This document shows, piece by piece, positions 13,501 through 26,000 of a DNA stretch of 64,000 nt. Numbering within the stretch: position 1 is the first letter of the stretch; each line of letters starts with the position of its first letter. The stretch covers positions 2,927,501 to 2,991,500 of the forward strand of contig JAINUG010000109.1 of NCBI GenBank assembly GCA_029706075.1. Direction: 5' to 3'. This DNA comes from Aldrovandia affinis (Eukaryota > Chordata > Actinopteri > Notacanthiformes > Halosauridae). A model generated the notes under the pieces. The model saw nothing but the letters and a program-made list of their open reading frames with translations, ran no database searches and was not told where the DNA came from. Both the position numbers and the translations under genes were made by a program.

Positions 13501-16500
13501 CTGCTCACACACCTTTTACTACCAACTATTCACAGACCTGCTGTAAGGATCCCTCTGTGAAAAGGCAGCCTTGGTATTGAGTCTATCCATGATGATACTT
13601 CACCAGTAAGGATGCAATGTGATGCTTGCCAGGGATGATCAGAGGCTTCTTTTCATTATGTTCATGTTTTGCCTCTGTGATGTGACCTCTGACTCTCAGA
13701 ATATCATGTTTGCCAATGTATGGATCTAAAGCTCTGAGCGAGCTGTCTTTGGGAACCTTTTCCTGATTCCTGAGGCACTCCAACTCTCTAGCATACAGTA
13801 TACTTCCTCTTGAACAATGTGAATGATGATGTCTCTTGACTGGGAGAGTTTGTCAACTTTGCATTCTTTCTGACAGTAATGCCAGCCCTTGCAGTTGCAA
13901 ATTATAGCTGCTGGAGTTTTTTGAAAAGGCGAGAAATGTGTATGAGAATACTGATAGCACAAGTCAATGACTTTCAAATAGAGAACCTTGAGAAATGCTG
14001 AGATCCCAGTTGCTTGATTGAAGCTGTGGTGTGGACTGTGTGGGGACACTTGGGGGCAAACTTTAGCATCTGAGGAGGAGTTAATGAGGTGTCAAAGGTG
14101 ATATCAGAAATCTGGGACCTGGAGAGTATGGATATGTCAGAAAATGTGGGAGCAGGGTTCTGCTCAGTAGAGCACCACTGCACTGGGTAGTATCCAGGAG
14201 ATGTGCCAGAGGAACAGATCTTGTGGCATGAATCTGCGGGGGGTTCAGTCTCTTTTCCAGCATTGGTTTCTGGTTGAGTTTGCTTTGTTTTTTAGAAATG
14301 CCTTTCTGGGAGGCAGTTTTTTAGAAACGGAACTGAATTAAATAAAATGTAAAAATTTGCTATCTTTACATTTTTTATTAAATTCATTAAGACCACCCTA
14401 GTTAAATCGCCTAAAGGCGTACTGAATCTAAAAATGTATTTTGTGAAATTTTTGAATAAAGATTTAGTGAAATATAGGCAATTTATGGTGGACATGACCA
14501 AAACCAGCATGACTTGAATGTCCTCCATGTTCTAGGTGGTTGCAGTGACGCACAAATATGACGTCAGTCCATCGCGTTAATTTGGCGTTCACCCCGGACT
14601 AATGGATTGAAGGAACCTTTTAATTCCTTGAAAATAATCAAGTTCCTGGCAATTTTTGGTTCTTTAGACTTAAAAATGCCTGGTTTCATTATAGATGTAG
14701 TCTAGTACTACCTTGCTGTCTTTGTGGAAGGAACCTTTTAATGTCTATCTCTGAAAATAGTTCACTGCCAAGACTGCCAAGTGTGATTTTGGCATAGAAC
14801 CAGTTAACAAAGCCTATGTGGCTGTCTTCATTTGTGTCTGTGACCTTGAAACACGCCTATTGCTTTTGTAGACTCAGAGAAGACAAAATGCCTCTTAAGG
14901 TGATAATTTGGTGTAGGACCATGAGATTTGAAGGCTGCATAGCTCTTTCAAAGAGTTCCTCCATGCGACCCATGACTCTTCCATTTCTTGAGGTAACAGG
15001 AGGTCCCAGTCACTATTCACCATTGTAAGCTCCCGCAGGATGGACATGCCTTGGATGGTGATTGGAGCAACAAATCCCAAAAGATCATACAGACTGTTCA
15101 CAGTTGATAAAATACCTTGCTGTGTGAAGGGTTTCTCTTCGTCAGCTAGCTTGAAGGTGAAGGTGTCTGTCTTGAGGTCCCAGTTTAGACCCAGACTGTG
15201 TTGCACAGGCAATGTATATTTTAAGTCTAGGCAAAAGTCATTTGCGTGATCCTGAGATGGAAAAGCTTCCATAACCTCTTTCCTGTTTGAGGCAATTTTG
15301 TGTCACCTCGGATTGGAATTGGTGAGAATGTCTTGTGTTATCTTTAGCAAGCTAATGGCATCCTCAATTGTACGGAGTGACTGGTGGTTTAGAGAACCCA
15401 AGCGCAGATATGAGGTCAAAACAGAGATGTGATGAAAAAATGAAAATCTTTACTCAAATAATAAAAGCTCTGGGCAGTACAGACAAGATGACACAAAAAC
15501 CAAACGGCTAACAAACCAAAAGTGGAACAAACAAGGTTCCCAAAACATAAAGCTCAAAAACAGTGAACCAAAATAACACAAAGACAAAACAGGTAAACAC
15601 AAAAGAGTCCTGGTAGGCATAACAAACACTGGCAGTAACTCTGGGCAAGAGAAACTCAAGACTGAGCACAGATCTCAGCAAACAGACAACTTAAATAATG
15701 AATGCAAATGAGACACAGGTGAAAACACTGAGACAATAATCCACTCAAACAATAAAACCATTAAACAATAATACAATAAGGCAATTAAGGAATAATCAAA
15801 TGTCCAATGCCGCCCTGTGCCTTCACAACTTCAAGCCATTGTCAACATAGAAGTCATGCTCCACAAATTGTTTGACATCAGGGTCGTAGTTTGGTTCTCC
15901 CTCTTTAACAAACTATTTGAGGCTGTAGATAGCCACTACCGGGGATGGACTGTTTCCAAATACGTGGACCTTCATACGATACTCAGTGATGTCTTTGTAA
16001 AGGTCACTTTGTCTTCCTTCACACAGAAGAGATTGGGGCACAGCTGGAAGAGGGTAGGGTGTCCTCTTTCCAGAATGTTAGTATAGAGCAGGGGTGCCCA
16101 AGTTCGGTCCTGGAGATCTACTGGGTGTGCAGGCTTTAGTTCCAGGTGTGTTAGTGAAGGGCTGGAACAAAAGCCTGCACACCCAGTAGATCTCCAGGAC
16201 CGAACTTGGGCGCCTGGTATAGAGGGTGACCACAGTGAGCAGCTTGTGAACACTCCTGAGGCAGACATTGCCTATGACAACCCATCTCAGATCAAGTGTC
16301 TGGGCATACAAAGAGTCATGAGAGCCACTGACTTTGCTCATCAAGGATAGCATGCAGCTTTGTCTCAGCACCCTGACAGATAGACCTTTACGAGGCATAT
16401 TTTAGAGCAGGACCTGTCAGTGAGGTTGCAACTGAGACTTGTGTGCACTGAGAGATCATGTCAGAGGATGGTGTGGGCTCTTCCTCCCAACATGCTTTGA

Positions 16501-19500
16501 AGCAGGGCCTGTTTCTTTAGTCCATGGGCTAGGCCTGGATGGAGTGCTGTAGATGCCCCTCGCTTTCACACTCTGAGCATTTCACACTTGACCGGCAGTT
16601 CTTGGTGATATACGATGAGGATGTGCAACATCTAAAGCTAATTCTGTTCTCCTTCAGGAAAGCCTTCTGTTCTTCAAGAAGCTTCTTGCAGATGGTGCAA
16701 CATTTAAGTAATGGGTGAAGCTTATTGTGTATGGGACACTGCTTACTAGTCCTCAGTCTTCTTGGTAGGCCTATCTGAGACAGAAGAAGCAGTGGGGGAC
16801 ACCTCTGTTTTGTGGACTGAGATTTATCTCGGTTTGCTTTGCTTGCAAGTGGCTCTATCATCTTTGAGTGTGTGAGTGATGAGGTTGAAGCTTGGATTAT
16901 TCCTGATTCTAGCTTGCTGACTGACAAAGTCAACAAAGGAGAAAGGAGTGAAAGGAACTGGAGCCCAGTTACATCCACTTTTCCTGTAGACTGAAGGGTA
17001 GTTTTTGGACTATGGGGTTGACACCTTGAGCCATTTCAAGATAAATTAAGCCAGGTAGATCTCCTTTGGTATTAGCTCAAGCTCCATAAGCAGATCACTC
17101 AACTCTCTAAGTTTTGAGTAATCTTTGTTGGAGATCTTTGGGAAGCTATCAACTCGTTTGAAGAGTGTGCTTTTTATCATCTCAGGTGAGCCATAGCATT
17201 CTTCAAGTCTGTCCCAAACCATCCTCAGACCTTTCTCTGGATGGTTTACATGGACAGCCCAGATCCTCTTGACATATGCTGTAGACTCATTTCCTAGCCA
17301 CTTGACCAAGAGATCCATTTCCTCACTGGACATAATTTCCAAGCCTCTGATGGAATTATAGAAGGAGCGCCATCCAGATCTATAGCTATCTGGCTGGTCG
17401 TTGAATTGGAGTAGACCTGTAGCCACAAGCTCACGGCAAACCATACAAAGTCCGTCATACCGGAGTCCTCGTCTCGGGGGCTGTGCTGTGTGTGGCTGCA
17501 CTGAGGAGGTGGTGGACAACTGCGGTTGTTGAGTAGTTCTCCATTTATCCAGCTGCCACCCTGAACACCTCTGGAAGGAGAGGCTATGTTGGGGGTGAGG
17601 ACAGTGTGTTGGGCTCCTCCTGTCCTTGATCTGTAGAAATGGCAGTCGACAGCAGTAGTGTTGTGAGTGTGGTGAGAGTTGTTTTCAAGTTGGAGACCTG
17701 AAATTAGGGTGTCATCTGCATGTTGTAGTTTGCTGCGCCCCCACCTTGACTCGTTATTGGAGAATGGCTCTACACCTGGCATTGACTGAGGAGTGTTATG
17801 CAACTTGGCTTAGTCTAGAAGATACTGCTTTGTACATTGTGCAGGGTCAGGTGGAGTAAGGTCCAGTTTTAAACTGCAACTGTGTATTTTACTGATTGAG
17901 TCAACAGCTGCCTCCAAGACCTTTGCTTTGGCTAAGGCTGAAGATGTTTAATTTTCGAGTGTCAACATGTCTATAGATGCTTCCAAATGTGCTTTCTCTA
18001 TTTTCATTAGGAGAGACATATTTTTGCAGCTTCTGCATTCAGCCAAGCCATAGCAGTGGCGCCGCCTGTAGATGAACTGCTATGCAAGTTGACATAAGAA
18101 ATAATAGAATCTCCCATGTGAGTTTGAGGAGCAAAATATAACGATCATCTCTTGAATGATGGCACTATTAACTTTTTTACATGAAGAAACAAGCTACATG
18201 GCTGCATAACAAAGCTACAAGTAGCTATAATATTGGCTAACACAGAGTAGCTAACTTACTGAATATCAACTTCCCAAATATAACAATATGTACCAAATTC
18301 TTAAATATAATACTTTGCAATAGAAAGTAAGTGTAATAAGAATCAGATACATACCAACGATGCAACCAAAGGCATAAACGTTTGCAGATGGAAACTGATT
18401 GTAACAGGTAAGAGCACACAATTCACTGATGTACCATATGGCAAACAACTTCCTGATTACAGATCACATGACAGGTCACTGGTCACACGCTAAATGAGTG
18501 TACTACAGATAGCCCAGATAGCCACCAAGGGGAGACAAAACAGGTAATAATAATGAGGTGAGTAATTAATTACCCTAAACTGTAGCAGAACACTCATGTT
18601 TTTTTTATTTTTGGTTGTTAATGGATTTTTGATTCAAATTTGTCTGATGAGTCATAAAGGTTTCTGTACCTTTGAACTTCTTAAGCCAATCTTTCCTGAA
18701 GCTGGTTCATTTTATACCATGTCGAACAAATTATGCTAGCTATCTATATCGTTAGCTACTAGTTCGATGAACTGTGACCTATGAACTATGACTATGACAG
18801 CTCCGCCTCCATTCGCTAACCAACCAATCAATGATGCGCAACATCTCCGTGAACGGCTGCGCTGCAGTTGCGAGATTTTTGTGCTTGTTATGCGACACCC
18901 ACTGAAACCCCCCTCTGCGTAGGTCGCAAAGGTTGCGTTGATGTTGCAGAGCCCTGAAAGGTCTGCGTATCTCACAGCGTTGCCACGACATGGCAAGTAA
19001 CATGACATCATTGCTACAAATAATCTAAATTCAATTATTTTAAGATAATGTGCAATTTGGTATCACCAGGCCTCTTGGTATTGTGGGCAACCTCCAAGGG
19101 TCAACATCAGTGCAGAGAAACATAGCATCTCACAAGGGTGCACTCCATAAATCTTTCCCCTTCCTGCATGTGTGGCATACTGTAAGGTTCCTACCTAAGG
19201 TTACAACAGAGACATGCCTCACATGGTTGTGGAACTGTGGAAAGGTTATTTTAGGTGTGCTACTCAGAAAGGGAAGGAGGGTTGGAGGCAAATGCCCTGA
19301 CACGAGAGAAGGAGGTATGGTAAGAGTAGCTGAGGTGTTAGGGAAGAGTGGGGCTAAAGGAGCAGGGAATGCAACCCAGAACAAACCTATCTTCTTCTTT
19401 GGTTGTGCTGCCTATCTTTATATCACATATCACCTATTTTTTATGAACATGATTTTATTTTTATTCAATGATACCAACAAGCCACCCATCGTTTATGAAC

Positions 19501-22302
19501 CATTGATTCATTTGTATCCAATGATATCAACGAATCACCCATCTTTTACCAACATAATGACATTTTGTGACTCACACATTATTTTTTGGGACCTCTGCCC
19601 TTGCTTCTCTGGTTTGTTCATTGTGCTACTGTTAATCCTGGTTCTGTGCATTAATGTTGTGTGGGGAAGATGGCTCTTTCCTCCCATTGGTATATTTTAT
19701 GAGGGCTCTGAAGGGCAGAATGGAAGGTTCATCTCTGCTGAAGTGGGGGACTGGGCTCTGAATGGCCCATCTTGCAAATGTGCATGTGTGTTATCATGTG
19801 GGTTTGTCTGTGTGCAAGTGCCTTTTGTGTGTTCACTTGTGTGGGTGCTTGAGCATATACACACATGTGTGTGTATGTGTGTGTGTGTGTGTGTGGTGTC
19901 ATTGCTATGGCCAGCTTCTTTGAGATTGTGTGCTTTTCATGGTGTATTCTGTAAATCTGCCCCCTCCCAATTAATTATAATCATTGCTGTATTTGTTGTG
20001 ATTGAGTGAAGCTCTGTTACTGTGAACTCCTTTTGCACCATAAATGATACAACTATTTTTTAAAGGTGATTTTAAGTAATTAAATTTTGATTATTTGTAG
20101 CAATGCTATCATGTTAATTGCTATGTCATGGCAAGGCTGTGAGAGTGCTATGTGTGAAACGGGCAGACTTGTACCAAGCGCATGATAATGCCAGCCTTCT
20201 TTCTTCTACGATCTTAAGAACTTAAGTATTGAGCATAAATCAAAGGAGGGTTCATGGATTTTTGATTCCATTTTGTCATTTGAAGTGTATTATAGTAATA
20301 TGAATTGAGATATTGTATTGCGATTCTTTTGTTACCGTCATTCAATCAAGAAATGATGATGAATAGTGATGCATTGAGTTGTGACGTGATATAAATTGTA
20401 TTGTGAGGTACTTGCTGATACCCAGAACACACACATTATATTGATGTTTTATAATGCCTTTGTCAGACCTCACTTACAGCACTGTGTGCAGTTCTGAGTA
20501 CCACACTACAAGAAAGATAAAGAAGTTCATTAAAAGGTACAAAGAAGGGCAACTAAATTGGTACCTAGTATAAAAGGAATGAAAGTTCAAAGGAAAGATT
20601 TAAGATCCTTAATCTATTCAAGTTTAGCAAAAGGAGACTAAGGGGGGATTTGATTGAGGTTTTTAAATTCATAAAAGGGATTAACAAAGTGAACTACTAA
20701 AGATGAGTTCAGTTAGCAGAACAAGAGATGGAAATTAGTTAAAGTTCAATTCCACACAGATATCAGGAAGTCTTTTTTGCACAGAGAGTTGTCAATGCAT
20801 GGAAGAACTTTCAAGTCTTTCATTATAGATATAATACCCAAAGCGTTAGTAGTTTATTAGGCCGTGCCACCATTTTTGGGGGGCTTTTACTTTTACTATG
20901 CTTTTGTGCTGATTCGGAGGGACGTTCATTTTTAACGACGTGTCAGATTTAGATTTATGCTCACAAGGAGTGTTTTGAAAGCACTGTAATAACTGCAGAA
21001 GCAGCTCTGTTCCATTGGGGATTGAGTTACCTTTTTTATTTATTGTTTTTATATTTACCCTCTTGGAATATTTGGCTTCAGGTTCAGAGTTTCAAGAGGC
21101 AAACCAGAGTTGTTCTGTGAGAAGATGAAACCTGGGGGAAGGTGTTTGGTGTTGCGTGTAGCATGCTCGTGAAGACCTGTACCCTCGGGGTGACCTCTCA
21201 CCACATTTACATTTGACATTTTAGCAGTTTATCAGACGGTCTTATCCAGAGCGACTTACACAGTTTACATACAATCCATTTATACAGCTGGATATTTTAC
21301 TGAAGCAATTCAGGTTAAGTACCTTGCTCAAGGGTACAACAGCAGTGCCCCACCTGGGAATTGAACCTGTAACCTCTGAGTTACAAGCCCAGCTCCCTAA
21401 CCATTACACTACACTCACCAGGAGGCAAACGTCTCCAGGAGGGTGCTCATACTTCAACCCACCTCCTGGGCGCCTTGTAATTTGTTTCAAATGAGAGTGA
21501 ATGGGGGAAAAGAGTGTTTCGCAGACAGCAGCAGGGTAATCTGTGATTTTTAGGTGTCATAGTATGTCAGCCCGTGAGAGCAAGGGGGACGCAGTGGAGT
21601 TCCATTGTAACTGACGATCACAGTGGGAGGTTGTTGTTAATGAACATCACTTTCTAGATGTGTGTGGGAAAAAATCTCACAAAATACAGTGTAGCAGGAT
21701 TTCTGCCTTCACTTTCACAGACTAATTGAATTGCTAATTGTCAACTCAGTTCAAATGGACGTGAAGCGTAAAATTACAGAGCAAAATGGGAGTCCGTGGC
21801 GAGTCGCATACACACAAACTATATATAGATGGTAGTATTCACTATAAATGGAGTATGTCAGTTCTGACACATGCATGTCTAAATTGCTTTGTATTGGGTA
21901 GATTGGCCTACATGAAATACTACTTATGTGTGCTATTGTTTAATGTATGTTTGCACATATATAGTTGTGTGTGATTTTATCATGATTTGGGTGTGTGTTA
22001 TTATGTGTGTGTATATACAGTATGTGTACTTGTATATATGTGCGTGTGGAGGTGTGGGGTTGTGCAGTTCTGTTTGTGTGTCTGTGTGTGGGCTTGCATA
22101 TGGTCGTACACAATAAGTGTGCACTTGCATGGTTGTTTGTGTGATTGCTTGTTGTGTGTATATGTGTCAGTGTGTGTGTGAGTTTGTGTGTGTGTGTGTG
22201 TGTGTATGAGCGTGCATACGTTTTGTGTGTGTGTGCGTGTGTGTGAGTATGTGTGTCTGTGCATGAGTGTTTGTGTGAATGTGTGATTGCATACTGTGTA
22301 TG

Positions 22303-22336
<34 letters not shown>

Positions 22337-22938
22337 TAACACCCTCCTCTCTCCTCAGGCCTGGCTGTGTGTGTGTGGTTGTATACCGTGTGTGTGTGTG
22401 CTTGCATGCATTTGTGTCTGTGCATGTGTCTGAGTGTGTGTGACTGTGTGCATACGTACTTGCCTGTGCGTGTGTGTGCATGCATGCGTGTGTGTGTGTG
22501 TGTGTGTGTGTTTAACACACTTGTCTCTCCTCAGGCCTGGCTGTGTTTGTGTGAGTGCGGTTGTATACTTTGTGTGTGTGTGCGCATGTGTGCACGTGCT
22601 TGTGTGTGTGAGTGAGTGTGTGTAATGCATTCCTATCTCCTCAGGCCTGGCTGCAGAGATACGGGTACCTGCCCCCTACAGACCCCCGCATGTCGGTCCT
22701 GCGCTCCACCCACACCATGCAGTCTGCTATCGCTGCCATGCAGCGCCTGTATGGGCTCAACATCACCGGAGCGTTGGACAAGAAGACAATAGAGTGAGTA
22801 CCCCCTCCCCCTCGCCCCGCCCAGCACACTTACCTGCCCCACATGTGACCTGCATCCAGGAAGGGGGGGTAGCAACCACAGTAATGGCAACATCACCCCC
22901 ACACCCGGCTCACAGAAATTCTGTGGCTGTGTGTAGCA

Positions 22939-23020
<82 letters not shown>

Positions 23021-26000
23021 GGTCTCAGGTCTCAGGTCTCAGGTCTCAGGTCTCAGGTCTCAGGTCTCAGGTCTCAGGTCTCAGGTTTCGGTCTCGGTCT
23101 CGGTCTCGCACTGAAGGCTGCATTTGTTCCAGCCGAGCACTGACTACACCTGATGCCACTGATAACTATAACTTATTGGTTTAAGAGGTGAGCTAATTGA
23201 TACCTGGTGGTTCAGTTGATTGGTTAGAGGAAGTACCAGCAGCCACTGCGGCCTGTAGGACAGAGAGTTGGCTATGTTGGGCGTAGAGCAAAGTTACTGA
23301 AATCACGGTCCTCATGGGCTGCTGCTGTTTTTGACCCTCCCTTTCCTGGGATTCAGGTGTGAAGACACTCTGGCCAATCAATTGCACTAATTGTTTAGTT
23401 ACCTACCTGAGAGAAAAGAAAACCAGAACCAAATTTGTATTCGTGGTCCAGATTTGAGTAACCCTGGTGTAGAGTTTCAATCATAGCCTGAAGTGAGGTG
23501 GTCACATTGTACTGGTGGACTGTACTTAGACATAGGTACATATGGTGCATATTCCTCTGTCTGAAACCCTTTGGATTGAATGGTCTAAAGCCACTAGCCA
23601 CAGCTGAAACCTTTTTCTTTTTTCCTTTTTGATTTATTAATAAAGTTCCATGGCAGGAGTTTCTCGATCCTGGGGGCCCACTGTGTGCTGGTTTTTGTTC
23701 CAACCAATCTTTAGATTAATTAAGGCTGTTGAAAACGTGTTTAGCCTCCATAATTTTGAGTTCTTAACACAATGCAGGTTAGGCTCATTACTATTTGCTA
23801 AAAGACCATTTGTCTTTTAACTCTGACTTTTGAACAAAATAGGTTAAAACAATTACCAATGTAACTACTTTCACAGTAAATGAAAGCAATAGTTGTCTGA
23901 GAGCTAATCTGACTAATTATGTCCTCAAATTAAAATAGAATATTAATTCTTTGCAACATGAATATCTGTTTCTGACATAATGTGGCATTAAGAGGGTAAA
24001 TCGTACCTCACTGGACATTAAACGTGTCTTTAATAATGAAACAATGAAACAATTACTTTCTTCCTTTCTACTTCAAGTGTAGCTGGATAATTCTTTATGT
24101 TTATTGCTACTGTTTCCTATTCTTTTTAGTTTGGTGAAGTAGCACCAGAGCACTCTATTGTTTTTAATCAAAAACAATTAACAGCTTGTTATGATTTCAG
24201 AAATTACAATTATGGTTGAACTAAAACCAGCATACACAGTGGGCCCCCAGGACTGAGGTTGAAAGTCTCTGGTCTATGGCATACTTTTTAGAGAGATGAA
24301 TACAGTTGCTGGTGGTCACTTCACCCGCCCCCCCCCAATATACTGTGTACATAAGTTCATAATCAGTTTATAAAAGCAATAGAAATCCAAGACCTACTTA
24401 AATTTGAGTTATTGCATTTTATAAATCAAAGAGCTGATAAAAAAATATATCTGATGTTTAATTTCCTCAATCTAACACTGCCTCCCTGTAAGGTTTTAAT
24501 CCTTGCTTCTTCTTTTTTCTCCTTTTTTGCTTCTTAATATTGATGTAGTGATATCACGCTGAGGTGAGCCTATGTCTTTTACTATGTCTGTTTTATTTGC
24601 TGTAAAAACAGGCTGTGTGTGGAGACTAGTGGGACTTAGCTTCCCTGCTGGAACTTTGACCCCATTTACAAAATCCAGCTGTGCAGCTAGCTCCATGCTA
24701 GCTGGGATATAGCCAAACAGACTACTCTGGATAGTAGTAGTATTAGTAGTAGTGAGTAGGAATAGTTGTAACATTTGTAGTTGATTGATGGTACCTATAC
24801 TGTTATAACTACACATGTCCCATAGACAATTTTACATACACATAGATAATACATGTGTCCGTGGTTCTCCAAAAATGTGGCTACCCTGTCAGCATTACAA
24901 CACTATTTTGTGTACACTGACTAGTATGCACAATCAGGAAAATCAAACCTGGTGCCAAATAAACCTCCATGCAGAGGCTGTGAATTGTGGTGGATAAAGT
25001 ATATGTGTTTTTGTTTTTTTCCTGAAATGTACTTACGGGGAACAAACTGTAAAACTTCAAAACTACATGGGTTCATCCCATGTTTTAACCCCTTGAGGAG
25101 TGAGTTTTCTGAAAGTTCTAGTTCTAATTCCCAGTGTTCTATTCTCAAAATGTAAAGTTCTTTGTGGATGCCATTAGGAGCTCTTTATTATGTCACTAAT
25201 TAGAACCAACTAGAATGTTATTGTGTGTTCTAGAATAAACATTAAACATCACAGTGTGACTGTACTCCACAAAGGGTAAAAAAATTAAGGAAAAAAGAAA
25301 CAGACATTAAAGTTATGGAAAAACAAGTGGTGGATAAAATCTGCAAGGTGACAAACTGCAAAAGTGCAAGGTCCCATGGGAGGCAGTGCAGTGCAGCATG
25401 GGACTGTGAACCACAACCCCCCCTTTACCCACCTGCTCTGGCCTGTTGCTGTGCTAATGCTAGCCCTTATGGAAAACAAATCACATGAATTCAGCACGTG
25501 CTTCACACATATATTACACATTTCCATGCAACATATTGTCACATGTTTGTTACTTGTATTCACATATTATCATATACAGTATATACATGGGGGGTTTGGG
25601 GACATTGCACATGTGAAATTCATGCAATTTTTTTGTGCCGGGAGCAGCGCTGGTGGTTCTGCGGGTGGTGTGACAGGAATGTCACAGATTCTATAGTCTA
25701 ACCAGATGGTCAGCTCCTTCCTTCCGCCCCCTCCAGTTCTTAACGACAGGAGGTTCTGGATGGCAACAGGAGTTTCCGGTGCTCTTTTACAGTACAGAAT
25801 GTCCATTTCCACAGTACTGTACTGTGACAGTAACCCCCCTTCCTGAATTTTCACAAAATTCAACCGATCGGATTGTTTCAGTTTCAGCGGTAGGAAGAGT
25901 GTTCAGTATTTAAGCATACAGAGCAGAGTATCCAGTGGGGTCTATAGGTTTGTGATGTGATGTGAATGTGGAGGTGGGTCGCAGTGATTTCATAAGGAAG

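Larger units (their letters stand above)
11915..18596 (-). mobile_element. BEL/Pao LTR retrotransposon, decayed, with nested insertions
   Basis: Two related LTRs of about 0.5 kb bound an internal region whose reverse strand reads gag with zinc knuckle, reverse transcriptase and integrase in BEL/Pao order. All frames are interrupted by stops and shifts, so it is not intact. At least two other repeats are inserted: a palindromic MITE at 16089-16214 and unassigned DNA at about 15380-15815; a further stretch near 14290-14750 does not fit pol. LTR edges read TGACATAAG at the left of both copies. No clear target duplication is visible. Confidence 0.85.
4298..22644 (+). other. mmp16 intron 1 (18.3 kb)
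   Basis: Bounded by GTAAGA and TCCTCAG. It contains microsatellites, a decayed SINE (about 6255-6420), a CA-rich block (10228-10720), a hAT-like repeat split into pieces, a BEL/Pao element (11915-18596), a LINE remnant (20455-20830), a reverse SINE (21203-21416) and a TG-rich array with decoy acceptors before exon 2. Stretches 4300-5800, 6500-10200 and 10730-11570 show no gene. A 319-codon open frame at 19050-20009 is not recognised as a protein. Confidence 0.85.

Noticed and set aside
19050-20009. 319-codon open frame on the + strand
   Set aside because: No recognised domain, a low-complexity Cys/Val-rich end through a TG repeat, several mismatched hydrophobic stretches, and location inside an intron among transposon debris. 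It is probably a chance open frame.
21940-22630. Long frames up to 192 codons through the TG array
   Set aside because: Repeat artefacts; the only real coding sequence begins at 22645.
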